A stretch of 64,000 nt of DNA from Rhizobium sp. Leaf262 (GCF_001422245.1 NZ_LMMM01000008.1:1-64000), one strand, 5' to 3'. Shown: positions 50,524 to 62,900, numbered from the stretch's first letter. Numbers and translations are program-made. Notes: a model not told the origin generated them from the sequence alone.

Positions 50524-51453
50524 TCAGACAGCGTCGCTGACACGCATTTCAACATTCAATCCAGCAGCAGCAGCCATATTGATCAACGTGTCCAAGCCGA
50601 AAACGCCTACCTCGTGCCGGAGCAGATCTGACACACGAGGCTGAGTTACGCCAAGTAGCCGGGCAGCTTCCGCCTGCGTCCAGCCCTTTGCTTTCACACG
50701 GCTCCCAATCGCCGTGATTAAAATCACACGCAATTTCATGTTTTGGGCACATGCGGAGTCTCCATCCACTGGATTGGTCGCATTGGCTATGCTTTTTTCG
50801 CCCCCCGAAACCACACGCTTGGAGGTGGTCTCATGGTAGGGTCTAGGCGCCATATGGGGTGCGTTTTTTTTGCTCTTTTGCTCTAGCTCGCTGTCGTTGA
50901 CATCGAGAGTGAATTGCTTTTGCGATATGTCCGCAATTTTCGAGGATAGGCCGATCTTTTCCTCTGCTTTGGTCCGAGCGTGGTCGGACATAAACGTAAG
51001 CAGGTAGTTCAACCCCTCTTCGTCAGCGACAGTGACGAAATCCTTATTTTTATTTACGAACACAACGGACTTTTTATCTTCTTTTATTAGCTGAATGACA
51101 TTGCTCAGTGTGCCTGTGCTCTTGCAATCCCAAACCATTAGGCCGTAATTGCTGGCGTGGGCCATCTCGATGTCTTTAGCAGTGTAAAAGGCTCGACTAC
51201 CGGGCGGCGCTTTCGGGTGAATATGAGTGACCGGCCATTCGGCCAAGTTATTGCGCGGCCGATCACCGCTGCAAAACACGGTCACTCTCTTAGCGCCATA
51301 CTCAACAAGGCACTGTTGGATCGATGTATCCGCGCCGTCTGCGTCTCCGACGACAATATCGAGGTCGGACGCAACGATCTTCTCAATCCTACTTTTAACT
51401 TTCTCATGCAGGCGGCTGATTGATATGGAACCTGCGATAAAAACGGTGTTCAT
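50524..51453 (-). CDS. SLOG-like domain fused to helix-turn-helix
   Basis: A 309-residue two-domain protein. Residues 1-150 form a Rossmann-type SLOG/YspA (DUF2493-like) domain: FIAGSISISRLHEKV, then the nucleotide-binding-type loop VVGDADGADTSIQQCL and AHASNYGLMVWD. A charged linker (~165-235) leads to a XRE-type helix-turn-helix (GWTQAEAARLLGVTQPRVSDLLRH, ~262-285) as in HTH_37 antitoxins. SLOG domains bind or process nucleotides and are common in defence systems. It starts four bases after the phosphoribosyltransferase stop, so the two are one operon. Confidence 0.7.
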   Translation of the reverse strand: MNTVFIAGSISISRLHEKVKSRIEKIVASDLDIVVGDADGADTSIQQCLVEYGAKRVTVFCSGDRPRNNLAEWPVTHIHPKAPPGSRAFYTAKDIEMAHASNYGLMVWDCKSTGTLSNVIQLIKEDKKSVVFVNKNKDFVTVADEEGLNYLLTFMSDHARTKAEEKIGLSSKIADISQKQFTLDVNDSELEQKSKKNAPHMAPRPYHETTSKRVVSGGEKSIANATNPVDGDSACAQNMKLRVILITAIGSRVKAKGWTQAEAARLLGVTQPRVSDLLRHEVGVFGLDTLINMAAAAGLNVEMRVSDAV

Positions 51454-51457
51454 TGGC

Positions 51458-52048
51458 TCACTTCCAAGTCACGGCAACAGCGTAGACCCGTGCGATCTTC
51501 GGGTAGGTCTTAAGTGTTTTACACACCGCGTCCATCGTTGCGCCAGTATCATATAGGTCATCTAACAGTAAGGCGTTCCAACTACCATCGCCAGAAATCT
51601 GATCGTTAATCGAAAAACGCCCAGCGAGCGCGGCATCCTTTTCTGCCTTTGTGTTTAAATTCTTGAGCGGCGTGCTGCCCTCAGGAGCCGGAGCCTTTAC
51701 GACGATGTTGTTGAACACGCTGGCGTCAATGACCTTGGCCAGTTCGTTGGCGATCTCATCGACAGGTTGTCTGGCACGCAGGGTGGACGCAGGCATGGGT
51801 ACTATCAACCCTATCGTTTCAAATAGTGGTAGAATTGACGTCTTAATTTGGGCGGCTATCGGTCCAGCCTGCGACCAGTCATTGCGATATTTGAGCTGAT
51901 AAAGTGCTTCTCCGGGCTCTGACCTGGTGGTGTCATAAGTAGGGTGGCCAAATTCATTGTGCCCGGTGAAGGTGCTGTGGAGAGAATGCTTGTGTAATGC
52001 GTATCCCAAATCCCAGGATCCTGTGATTTGCTTTATCTGAACTTGCAT
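51458..52048 (-). CDS. Phosphoribosyltransferase-like protein
   Basis: A 196-residue ComF-like PRTase. The PRPP-binding motif is plain: WNALLLDDLYDTGATMDAVCKTL (~150-172, two acidic residues then T/S-G-x-T). IGLIVPMPASTLRARQPVDEIANELA (~75-100) matches the upstream part of the fold. There is no zinc-ribbon head as in competence ComF. A G-rich ribosome site precedes ATG 52048. It is co-transcribed with the SLOG-HTH gene. PRTases next to SLOG domains suggest handling of a nucleotide-like signal or effector. Confidence 0.75.
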   Translation of the reverse strand: MQVQIKQITGSWDLGYALHKHSLHSTFTGHNEFGHPTYDTTRSEPGEALYQLKYRNDWSQAGPIAAQIKTSILPLFETIGLIVPMPASTLRARQPVDEIANELAKVIDASVFNNIVVKAPAPEGSTPLKNLNTKAEKDAALAGRFSINDQISGDGSWNALLLDDLYDTGATMDAVCKTLKTYPKIARVYAVAVTWK

Positions 52049-52367
52049 AAATTTGACCCCCCCGTGACGCCACCTCTGGTTGAGGACTATGCAATATTTT
52101 GCTTAGAATGCAAGGCGAATGCGGGTTGCGGCATAATGTTAAAGTTGAACTTCTCTACGCAGGGGGGGTAGCCGGAGAGCCGACAGGCAAGGGCTGGCCG
52201 CAAAGCTCGAAATTGCGGCGCCGCTCGGCCGAATCGCCTTAAGCGTGTATGTCTATATGGAGATTTGTAAGGGAGTGCGTCGATCCATCTTGACCGGTCA
52301 CTGTGCATCCGTATTACGGTGCCCGCAGGAACGATGCTAGCCAGCCCAAGACGTTGCACAGGAGCGT
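52049..52367. other. Intergenic region within the candidate defence cassette
   Basis: About 320 bases between the 597-aa gene and the phosphoribosyltransferase gene, same strand. No gene is supported here. A minus frame (52494-52087) overlaps the end of the 597-aa gene and is Arg/Pro-rich without family resemblance. The stretch probably carries a separate promoter for the PRTase/SLOG pair. Confidence 0.35.
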
Positions 52368-54161
52368 TCAAGCAGCACCCCAAACCTCCAAATCTGAGCC
52401 AACCGCGTTCGCCGATAGTCTTGCTGCAAGGAGTAACGTGTTGAGTTGCTTCATCTTCAGGGTTCTTCTTTGGGAAGCTTGGCCATTCGCACATTCGTCA
52501 TGTTCGGTCTCCGTTAATTGAGGCTGAAGAATCACTACTCGCTTTTTGTAGCCGATGGGAAGCGCCTGAACTCGGGCGATAAGTCCAGTTCTGTCGGGTT
52601 GTCGAATACCGTTGTGCCAAACGGCGTCCGCGATAAGATGATGGCGTCCAGCGTCTAGCGTGTCTGTCAAGGATTGTCGTTCCAGATGACGAAGGTTCTT
52701 GACGGCTTGACCCGTAACGACCTCGTACTTCGATGCGGAGACTTCCCTTGTGACAGCCGAAGAGCCAGCCCCTTTTGCGTGGATCAGAGTGACAAGGTTT
52801 GTGGCATCATCAATGTGAACGAAATCAGCAAGTTCCATCGAACCGTCATCGCTAGCCAACCAGCCGGTGTTAAAAATGTCGTGGCAATAGCCAAATAGCG
52901 AGTCGTCGTGCTGACCCGGCGCCTTCGGCGTCCCGATAGACAAACCGAGGGTCTGCCCTACCAGTATAACTGGCTTTTCCTGCGTCACATTGTAATTGGC
53001 TAAGTTCTTGAACTGCCAATTGGGAAACCACTGGTCAGTGTAAGCGCTTCTGAAACATTTTCCTCCGGAAATAGTATGGCCACTGCCATAGTAGATTTTG
53101 AGCCAATCATATTCCGCTATCAGGGCATCGAAAGCCGGCCGGCCGGCCGCTCCCGTCACGGGTCGAGTCGTCCAGTCAAAACCGAGTGTGATCTTGTCGC
53201 CAGCTAGAGTTGGAGTGATAGATAGGTCTCCTAGTAGCGTCATTTCGAAGGTCACTGTTGCGACGAGATTCGGTCCTGCGCCAGGAACCACGGAGAATTC
53301 GGCCCCGTAGGCCCATTGTGCGGCGCGTTCCTTCAGGGTCTGATCGGTGTCCTCAGCCAAAAGTTCCGGTGGAACCACGGCGATCGCGTCGCCGTCGCTG
53401 ACGGTTGCCAGATCGTTAACCGCCTGCGCAAGAGCAGGGAAGCGCACGGTTGGTGGAGTCGCCCCGACCGAAGCCGCCACGTCGAGCAAGATCTCCGTGT
53501 CTGTTAAGAAGTCAGCCCAAGTCTTGGGGCGGTTGAGCCAGAGGCGAGCGTCATCTGGGGAGGCACCGACCACTTGACTCGCTGCGCCACTCGACAGGAC
53601 CAGCGGCACTTTGCTGCGGACCGCCTTAAAGGCGTAGGTCTGATCGCCGAGAGGATCAATGGCGAACTCCAATGCACGTCCCATCAAGGTCTTCGCGTCA
53701 GGCTTGGCGTCAGAGCGGGCGTGAATACCGTCTAACCACAGCGCTTTGGTCTCACTGCCGACGAAGCCGGATTCGATCTCGGTTCGGGAGATGGGGCGTG
53801 CCGCTGTGAGTTTGCGATCAATCTGCGGACGAACGGCCGACTCGGATGCAGAGATTGCGGCTAAGCTTCCTTTCACTGAAATGGTCAGCAGGTGGTGGGC
53901 CAGATCAGTATATGTTCCCGATGGTGCCCAGGCCGGTTCCGACCGGTGTTGATATTCAATGGTTACCGTGCGCAACGCACCGCTTACGATGGGTGGGGAT
54001 GTTCTGAGGAGGGTTCTCGGGCCAACAGCCACGCCTATCAAAGCTTCGAGCTCAGCTGTGAGAGCCCGGAGAAGGCGGGCGTTGGCGATTTTGCCTACAC
54101 CCCGCAAGAGCATGGGTGCAAGATAGGGGCGGAGCGGTATCGTAGCGTGCGAGCGAGCCAT
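52368..54161 (-). CDS. Unknown protein with PD-(D/E)XK-like motif
   Basis: About 597 residues, no signal peptide or membrane helix. Near residue 445 is MELADFVHIDDATNLVTLIHAKGAG: an acidic residue, Asp, a turn of ~15 residues, then a strand ending His-x-Lys. This is how the D ... (D/E)-x-K core of many restriction-like nucleases of defence proteins looks. Upstream, YDWLKIYYGSGHTISGGKCFRSAYTDQWFPNWQFKN (~352-388) is another likely conserved block. I do not recognise the family. It begins the minus-strand cassette with the PRTase and SLOG-HTH genes. The nuclease reading is inference. Confidence 0.6.
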   Translation of the reverse strand: MARSHATIPLRPYLAPMLLRGVGKIANARLLRALTAELEALIGVAVGPRTLLRTSPPIVSGALRTVTIEYQHRSEPAWAPSGTYTDLAHHLLTISVKGSLAAISASESAVRPQIDRKLTAARPISRTEIESGFVGSETKALWLDGIHARSDAKPDAKTLMGRALEFAIDPLGDQTYAFKAVRSKVPLVLSSGAASQVVGASPDDARLWLNRPKTWADFLTDTEILLDVAASVGATPPTVRFPALAQAVNDLATVSDGDAIAVVPPELLAEDTDQTLKERAAQWAYGAEFSVVPGAGPNLVATVTFEMTLLGDLSITPTLAGDKITLGFDWTTRPVTGAAGRPAFDALIAEYDWLKIYYGSGHTISGGKCFRSAYTDQWFPNWQFKNLANYNVTQEKPVILVGQTLGLSIGTPKAPGQHDDSLFGYCHDIFNTGWLASDDGSMELADFVHIDDATNLVTLIHAKGAGSSAVTREVSASKYEVVTGQAVKNLRHLERQSLTDTLDAGRHHLIADAVWHNGIRQPDRTGLIARVQALPIGYKKRVVILQPQLTETEHDECANGQASQRRTLKMKQLNTLLLAARLSANAVGSDLEVWGAA

Positions 54162-54324
54162 GCCCACAACTAATCAGTTTGGGACGATGTGTCGAGATTG
54201 ATGATTGCGGGGTTCATCCTCATTCTCTGTGATTCAGCGGCGGTAAATGTTCGTCTGCTTGTGCGGGACAGGTATTCTATGTAGCTGTTGTAAAATTGAA
54301 GTATTCGGCAGCGAGGGGATAAGC

Positions 54325-54450
54325 TTGCCTATCGAGAGCATCCATACATACCTTGTCTATCCGAATAAGGGGGCTGCCGACCCGTCAGCCATTGTCGGGA
54401 GCCAAGTACCGCATGAAGGCGACATGTTCGTCCTAATGAGGAACGTGTCG
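54325..54450 (+). pseudogene. 5' fragment of a gene cut by the IS21-like element
   Basis: From TTG at 54325 (GAGGGGAT upstream) the frame reads LPIESIHTYLVYPNKGAADPSAIVGSQVPHEGDMFVLMRNV and then runs into insertion-sequence DNA. Composition and the lack of stops suggest the true start of a larger protein, divergent from the 597-aa gene by about 160 bases. It might have been a fourth member of the defence locus. The family is not recognised with confidence. Confidence 0.4.
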
Positions 54451-54463
54451 AAAAGACCGATAC

Positions 54464-55489
54464 TTGCTGCAAACACACGAGATGCTCTTTGACGCGCACT
54501 GGCACGGCTTCCGTGTCTTCGGCGGCGTGCCTGGTCGTGGCATTTACGATAACATGAAGACAGCGGTCGATCGTGTGGGTCGCGGCAAGGAGCGACAGGT
54601 CAACATGCGCTTCCTCGCGATGACGAACCATTACGTCTTTGCACCTGAGTTCTGCAATCCAGCGGCCGGTTGGGAAAAGGGTCAGGTCGAGAAGAACGTC
54701 CAGGATGCCCGACCACGCTTGTGGCAACAGATGCCAGACTTTCCAAATCTGATGGCTTTGAATGACTGGCTGGAGCAACATTGCCAGGAGCTGTGGCGGG
54801 ACACGGCGCATGGCACCTTGCCCGGTTCTATCGCAGATGTTTGGGCCGATGAGCGAGCAGCATTGATGGCATTGCCGACTGCATTTGACGGCTTCGTCGA
54901 GCAGAGCAAGCGCGTCTCACCAACATGCCTGATTACCTTCGAGCGGAACCGCTACAGCGTGCCTGCATCATTTGCAAACCGGCCCGTCAGCCTGCGGATA
55001 TATCCCGAGCGCCTGGTCGTCGCAGCCGAGGGAAACATTCTATGTGAACACGCGCGGGTCATCGAGCGCAGCCACAGGCTACCCCGGACAATCTATGATT
55101 GGCGACATTATCTGACGGTCATCCAGCGCAAGCCCGGTGCCCTGCGCAATGGTGCTCCCTTCCTGGAATTGCCGTTTGCCTTTCGACAACTACAGGACCA
55201 GATGCTTCGCCACCCCGGTGGTGATCGTGAGATGGCCGATATCCTTGCCCTCGTCCTTCATCACGACGAACAGGTTGTCGTCAGGGCTGTAGAACTGGCT
55301 TTGGATCAAGGCGTGGCAACCAAAACGCATGTGCTGAATCTTCTGCACCGTCTCATCGACGGCAAGACGAACGAGGGTCCCGACGTCGATACGCCACAGG
55401 CACTGACCTTGCTACGTGAACCCAAGGCCAATGTAGAACGCTACGATGGCTTGCGCGTCCGGATCGTGGGAGGTCGCCATGCGTCATGA
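54464..55489 (+). pseudogene. istA: istA, 5'-truncated transposase
   Basis: About 340 residues of IstA. The frame begins in the middle of the DDE domain (HEMLFDAHWHGFRVFGGVPGRGIYDNMKTAV, second Asp region) and keeps the Glu motif (NPAAGWEKGQVEKNVQDARPRLW) and the C-terminal part (TCLITFERNRYSVPASFANRPVSLRIYPERLVV). The helix-turn-helix and first catalytic Asp are lost, so it cannot transpose. The end overlaps istB by eleven bases, as usual in IS21 elements. Confidence 0.88.
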
Positions 55490-56279
55490 TCCTGCCAGCG
55501 CGGCCGTCGTCATCATGCTCCGTAGCCTGAAGATGTATGGCATGGCGCAAGCCGTCACAGACCTGATCGAGCAAGGTGCTCCAGCTTCTGATGCAGCCGT
55601 GCCGATCCTCTCCCAGTTGCTGAAAGCCGAGATGGCCGAGCGCGAGGTCCGCTCCATCGCCTATCATATGAAGGCTGCACGCTTCCCTGCCTACAAGGAC
55701 ATCTCTGGATACGACTTTGCCGCCAGCGAGATCAACGAAGCGACGGTGCGCCAGTTGCACAGATGCGAGTTCATTGACGGAGCGCAGAATATCGTGCTCG
55801 TCGGCGGACCGGGCACAGGCAAAACCCACGTGGCGACGGCCCTTGGAATCCAGGCTATCGAACATCACCGTCGAAAGGTCCGCTTCTTCTCAACCATCGA
55901 ATTGGTCAACGCACTTGAGCAGGAGAAGGCCAAAGGCAAGGCAGGCCAGATCGCTGAGACCTTGGTCCGCCTTGATCTGCTGATCCTTGATGAGCTCGGA
56001 TACCTTCCATTCAGCGCTTCAGGCGGAGCGCTGCTCTTCCACCTGTTGAGCAAGCTCTATGAGCGGACCAGCGTGGTGATAACCACCAACCTCAGCTTTA
56101 GCGAATGGGCAACCGTCTTCGGCGACGCCAAGATGACGACGGCATTGCTCGATCGTTTGACCCATCGCTGCCATATCCTGGAAACAGGTAATGACAGCTT
56201 CCGCTTCAGGGCCAGTTCGGCAGCCGCAGCAAACAAGAGAGGAGAAAAAGCCAATCCCTTGACCAAAACCCAATCATAA
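55479..56279 (+). CDS. istB: IS21-family helper ATPase IstB
   Basis: A 266-residue AAA+ ATPase with Walker [17 protein letters not shown] (~105) and Walker [13 protein letters not shown] (~168). The sensor region [18 protein letters not shown] is also present, close to DnaC. It appears complete from ATG 55479 (GGGAGG upstream). IstB prepares target DNA for IstA. With istA truncated it has no partner in this copy, though it could serve other IS21 elements. Confidence 0.93.
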   Translation: MRHDPASAAVVIMLRSLKMYGMAQAVTDLIEQGAPASDAAVPILSQLLKAEMAEREVRSIAYHMKAARFPAYKDISGYDFAASEINEATVRQLHRCEFIDGAQNIVLVGGPGTGKTHVATALGIQAIEHHRRKVRFFSTIELVNALEQEKAKGKAGQIAETLVRLDLLILDELGYLPFSASGGALLFHLLSKLYERTSVVITTNLSFSEWATVFGDAKMTTALLDRLTHRCHILETGNDSFRFRASSAAAANKRGEKANPLTKTQS

Positions 56280-56354
56280 AACCATAGTCAGAGGTGGCTC
56301 ACTTCTCGGTGGAAAAACCGGCTCAGTTCCGCATGGAAACCAACACCACAGAGT

Positions 56355-56819
56355 ATGGGATTTTACACTTGGCATGTCGCAGAGAACAAACTTTACGGTG
56401 ACCCCTACTTGGCTGAACTCTATGGCATTTCCATTGAGGAGCTGGCTAAAGGAATTTCAGTTGAACAGATTTTTGCGATCATGGTGGATGACGACCGCGC
56501 TCTGATAGCCAGTAACGTTCACAGCGCGATCCTGACCGCCGAACCATCAATTGGTCGCTTCCGTGTACGGCATTCCGACGGTACGACGCGGTCCTTGGTA
56601 TCATTCGGACGTTGCCTTCATGATGAGGTGGGCGTCCCAACCTTCTATACCGGAGCCGTAATCGATGCCTCTTCACCGCATATCGCGGAGGGCAACGATC
56701 CTTTGGAGGCCCATTGTCGCGCGGCGTTATTGCTTGCGAAAAGAAGAGGTAACGATCTTGCTGCCCGTTATCTTTCTTCAGCATTGAATACGGTCTCTTC
56801 CAGCCCTGAGAGACAATAG
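56355..56819 (+). pseudogene. PAS-domain protein, 5'-truncated
   Basis: About 154 residues. A PAS_3-type sensor fold covers residues 1-105: GFYTWHVAENKLYGDPYLAELYGISIEEL ... VHSAILTAEPSIGRFRVRHSDGTTRSLVSFGRCLHDEVGVPTFYTGAVIDA. A short helical tail follows. The PAS domain usually begins some 10-15 residues earlier, and the frame here starts straight at the IS boundary without a ribosome site, so the N terminus was lost. The original protein was probably a small signalling or chemotaxis-linked sensor. Confidence 0.65.
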
Positions 56820-59670
<2,851 letters not shown>

Positions 59671-59699
59671 GAAAAACCGGCTTTGACGGACTTCGATCA

Positions 59700-59730
59700 G
59701 GTCACCTCTCTTCGAGGAATGGAGGTGACC
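59700..59730 (+). terminator. Hairpin after the first MCP gene
   Basis: GGTCACCTC and GAGGTGACC are perfect 9-bp arms with a 13-base loop, 30 bases after the stop codon. A strong T run is lacking. Confidence 0.5.
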
Positions 59731-59836
59731 TGTTACCTATTCCTTGCAATCGCAATGTGGCGATTAAAGCCAAGGGTTTCCGCGCGAGACGCCTTCCGGT
59801 TCGGCAATAACTATATAGCAAATTTCTGATGAAGCT

Positions 59837-59976
59837 TGGCCGTAGGCAGCCATCTTTCCCCCGGTGGGAAGCTCACATCAAGTGGAAAAAAGCGAAGCCA
59901 TAATCTCAAATTAAATGCAGGGCTATCTTGTTGAAACTGTGAGGACTGGAATCTTACGATTAAATGCGAAACGACA
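59837..59976 (-). mobile_element. Solo transposon end (third copy)
   Basis: Aligns with 38199-38355: TGGCCGTAGGCAGCCAT, then TCTCAAATTAAATGCAGGGC, GCTATCTTG, GGACTGGAATCTTACG, and the tip CGATTAAATGCGAAACGACA. No transposase gene is attached on either side. It is the scar of an element of the same family as the tniQ remnant. Confidence 0.65.
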
Positions 59977-59988
59977 GCGCGGGAGAGA

Positions 59989-60495
59989 TCACATATGCGC
60001 CGCAAGCTGCGCAATATTAACGGTCGCATCGTAACCGACGCCGTTGGACATAATGGTGATGCTGTCTTTGTTCTTGAACATGTACACCGAGTAGAAATTC
60101 GTAGGATTTTCGGCGATCTTCAATCCCCAGGCACTTTCGGCTAACGCAGGGATTTCCACGAGCTCCCCGGGCTTGTTCTCGGCCTTTATGACTTCGATAC
60201 CCTGATCGAAATAAGCCCGTTCCGCTCCAGCGGGGATACCAAGGCTTTCGCCCTTGAAATACATGACCTTTACATAGGCACCTGATATGCTGCCTTTCCA
60301 AGAACAAAAGCCGTTGTTGGTCTCCCGTATACGTGCAGGAGCACCAACGAATTGCTCCATATCGGCCGCAGGCACCTTCAGGCAAGCCGGCTCGTTGGGA
60401 TTGACCGACACCTCTGGTGTTTTTGATCCGTCCGCCGCTATGGCCGCCGTGGCTATGCTAAAACCCAATAATGCTAGTCCGGCATATCTGCGCAT
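59989..60495 (-). CDS. Exported protein of unknown function
   Basis: A 168-residue protein with a signal peptide (MRRYAGLALLGFSIATAAIAA) and two Cys (EPACLKVPAADMEQFVG and NGFCSWKGS, ~38 and ~65) likely to form a disulfide. The pattern, with a C-terminal AAENPTNFYSVYMFKNKDSITIMSNG-like strand region, recalls DUF3558-like binding proteins, but I cannot confirm a family. It lies between two chemoreceptor genes on the opposite strand and might be a ligand-binding partner for one of them; that is speculation. Confidence 0.6.
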   Translation of the reverse strand: MRRYAGLALLGFSIATAAIAADGSKTPEVSVNPNEPACLKVPAADMEQFVGAPARIRETNNGFCSWKGSISGAYVKVMYFKGESLGIPAGAERAYFDQGIEVIKAENKPGELVEIPALAESAWGLKIAENPTNFYSVYMFKNKDSITIMSNGVGYDATVNIAQLAAHM

Positions 60496-60749
60496 AGCTT
60501 ATCTTTCGGTTCAACTTGAACTTGAATTGTGACTTTTTACTCGCGAGGGCTAATTTTTAGGCAATTCTATCCAGTTATTTATAATTCATAAACAGATTGC
60601 CCCTAGATTTAACGGGTGCGCCCATGATTGTCCAATCCGCGGCGAGTTGAGGATGGGGATCCTCAGCGAAGCATCATCCTGCCAGACAGCCCCAAACAGT
60701 TGCCGAATTATCGAGAGACGTGCGTCTCTATTGCCTGGTTGAGGATGTA

Positions 60750-62657
60750 ATGACTATCCGTGTGAAACTGCTTGCCTGCATCTCGGTGCTCACCGCTACA
60801 ATTGTTATGATTGCTGCCTTCTCCTTTTACGCAATGGAACAGGAAGCGAAAATTGCTGATTCCATCGTGGTTGATCGCGTCGAACCGATGGAGCATTTGA
60901 AAATAATTGGTGATCGCTACGCGGTCAACATTGTCGATACCGTGCATAAGGTTCGTTCCGGTGCATTGTCCCCGGTTGAGGGAACAGCAAATGTCCAGTC
61001 TGCACTGACTGATGTGAACGATCATTGGAAGGCGTACATAGCCACCACCCTTACAAGTGAAGAAAAGCAACTTGCCGATCACTTCGAAGAAGCGCGCTTG
61101 AAGGCGGACGTCCGCGTCCAGAAGCTTCTCGGTATCCTCACGTCGAAAGATGCTTCTGCGCTCGCCAGCTTCGCAGACAGAGAACTCTATCCGGCAATCG
61201 ATCCTCTGGGTGGAGATATCGCCAAGCTGGTCGATGTGCAAATCCGCGTCGCCAAGGAGAAGCTGGCAGAGGGCACTGACCTGAGGGCAATGCTGACAAC
61301 ATTGATGATTGCGCTAACAGCCATGGCAGCCGCCGTTTCCGCTTTTTCTATCTGGATAGTCATTGCGGGTGTCATCCGTCCCGTGAACGCCATCACCGGC
61401 GCGATGGACGCGCTTGCCAAGGGTAATCTCGACGTCAACATTTATGGTGAGGGACGCCCTGACGAAATTGGAACCATGGCGTCCACTGTGGCTGTGTTTC
61501 GCGATAATGCACGTGATCGGGTTCGGCTTGAACAGGAAGCCGCAGCAAACCGTTCGCTTTCCGAGCAGGAGCGTGCTGACCGTGAACGCCTGCAGGCACA
61601 GGAGGCGTCGGAAGTTCGCTTTGCAGTCGATAGCATCGGCAGTGCGCTAGGCCGCCTCTCTGATGGCAAGTTGAACTACAGGATTACCGAAACCTTTGCA
61701 GACCGGCTTGATCAGGTCCGTCTCGACTTCAATGATGCCGTCGCAAAGCTCGAGGACGCCATGCGGCGCGTCGGCCAGAATGCGCAGGCAATTGCAGCCG
61801 GGTCCAATCAGATCCGTGCGGCGGCCGACGATCTCTCGAAGCGGACGGAACAACAGGCAGCATCGGTCGAGCAAACAGCAGCGGCGCTGGAGCAGATAAC
61901 GACGACGGTCACCGACTCAAGCAGGCGCGCCGAAGAGGCCGGCAACATGGTCCAGCAGACGCGCCAATCGGCGGAGCACTCAGGTGCGGTGGTCAGCAGA
62001 GCTGTCACCGCCATGCACGAGATAGAGACTTCGTCGAATGAGATTTCCAACATCATCGGTGTCATCGATGAGATCGCCTTCCAGACCAATCTGCTCGCCC
62101 TGAATGCCGGCGTTGAAGCCGCCAGAGCTGGCGAGGCGGGCAAAGGCTTTGCCGTCGTTGCCCAGGAAGTGCGCGAACTCGCGCAGCGTTCCGCTAAAGC
62201 TGCAAAAGAGATCAAGGCGCTGATTGGCAAATCGGGTATACAGGTCAAGAACGGCGTCGAATTGGTGACGGAAACCGGCAAAGCTCTGGAACAGATCGTC
62301 GCGCAAGTTCAGGGTGTCAGCACCAATGTCACGGCGATTGTCGAAGGCGCTAAGGAGCAGGCGACTGGACTGCGGGAAATCAACACTGCCGTCAACACCA
62401 TGGACCAGGGCACTCAGCAGAATGCGGCCATGGTCGAGGAATCGACGGCGGCAAGCCATTCGCTGGCCAGGGAAGCGGAGGCACTATTCCAACTGATCGC
62501 CAGTTTCGAGATTGGTTCAACCCATGCAGCAACCGGTCCTCGCAGAGATCTGGAAACACCACCAGCGCCGTCTCCGGCAAGACGTCTGATGGCACGCGTT
62601 TCCAACGCCGTGCGTGGCAACACCGCGGCAAAGGCCGATAGCTGGGAAGAGTTTTAA
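60750..62657 (+). CDS. Methyl-accepting chemotaxis protein, four-helix-bundle sensor
   Basis: A 635-residue chemoreceptor. Helix 1 (~8-28), a 4HB_MCP-type periplasmic bundle (~30-188, DRVEPMEHLKIIGDRYAVNIVDTVHKV), helix 2 (~190-212), HAMP (RPVNAITGAMDALAKGNLDVNI) and a second HAMP-like unit (VDSIGSALGRLSDGKLNYRITETFADRLDQVRLDFND). The signalling domain is almost identical to the neighbouring MCP from there on. It also ends SWEEF. GAGGA precedes ATG 60750. The near-identity of the cytoplasmic halves indicates gene duplication followed by a change of sensor. Confidence 0.9.
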   Translation: MTIRVKLLACISVLTATIVMIAAFSFYAMEQEAKIADSIVVDRVEPMEHLKIIGDRYAVNIVDTVHKVRSGALSPVEGTANVQSALTDVNDHWKAYIATTLTSEEKQLADHFEEARLKADVRVQKLLGILTSKDASALASFADRELYPAIDPLGGDIAKLVDVQIRVAKEKLAEGTDLRAMLTTLMIALTAMAAAVSAFSIWIVIAGVIRPVNAITGAMDALAKGNLDVNIYGEGRPDEIGTMASTVAVFRDNARDRVRLEQEAAANRSLSEQERADRERLQAQEASEVRFAVDSIGSALGRLSDGKLNYRITETFADRLDQVRLDFNDAVAKLEDAMRRVGQNAQAIAAGSNQIRAAADDLSKRTEQQAASVEQTAAALEQITTTVTDSSRRAEEAGNMVQQTRQSAEHSGAVVSRAVTAMHEIETSSNEISNIIGVIDEIAFQTNLLALNAGVEAARAGEAGKGFAVVAQEVRELAQRSAKAAKEIKALIGKSGIQVKNGVELVTETGKALEQIVAQVQGVSTNVTAIVEGAKEQATGLREINTAVNTMDQGTQQNAAMVEESTAASHSLAREAEALFQLIASFEIGSTHAATGPRRDLETPPAPSPARRLMARVSNAVRGNTAAKADSWEEF

Positions 62658-62702
62658 AAAGTCTGATCTGATACCTGTCTACAGGCCTTGTTGAATCAGC
62701 TT

Positions 62703-62732
62703 CCACCCAATCTTCTCTACAAGATTGGGTGG
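62703..62732. terminator. Strong hairpin after the second MCP gene
   Basis: CCACCCAATCTT and AAGATTGGGTGG are perfect 12-bp arms with a 6-base loop, 45 bases after the stop. Confidence 0.6.
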
Positions 62733-62900
62733 AGAGCCTCACGCTCAACGTCTACATCACGGTCGCGCCCGGGTACGTCGCCAAAATTCCTGCCAATGTT
62801 CAGTGTTGCTTTAAAAAGATCCTCTGGAACATTTTAGTGAATTCCAGAAAATTGCCGAGATCGCTCCCTTCAAGGATGTTCCGGAGGCATAGGCTTTGAA

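Larger units (their letters stand above)
54451..56340. mobile_element. IS21-family element, left end deleted
   Basis: Contains the second half of istA and a complete istB. The left terminus and the first half of istA are missing, and homology starts abruptly near 54466. The right end lies close to 56340, after the istB stop (exact tip not determined). Different broken genes lie on the two sides, so DNA has also been lost or rearranged at this point. Confidence 0.75.
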
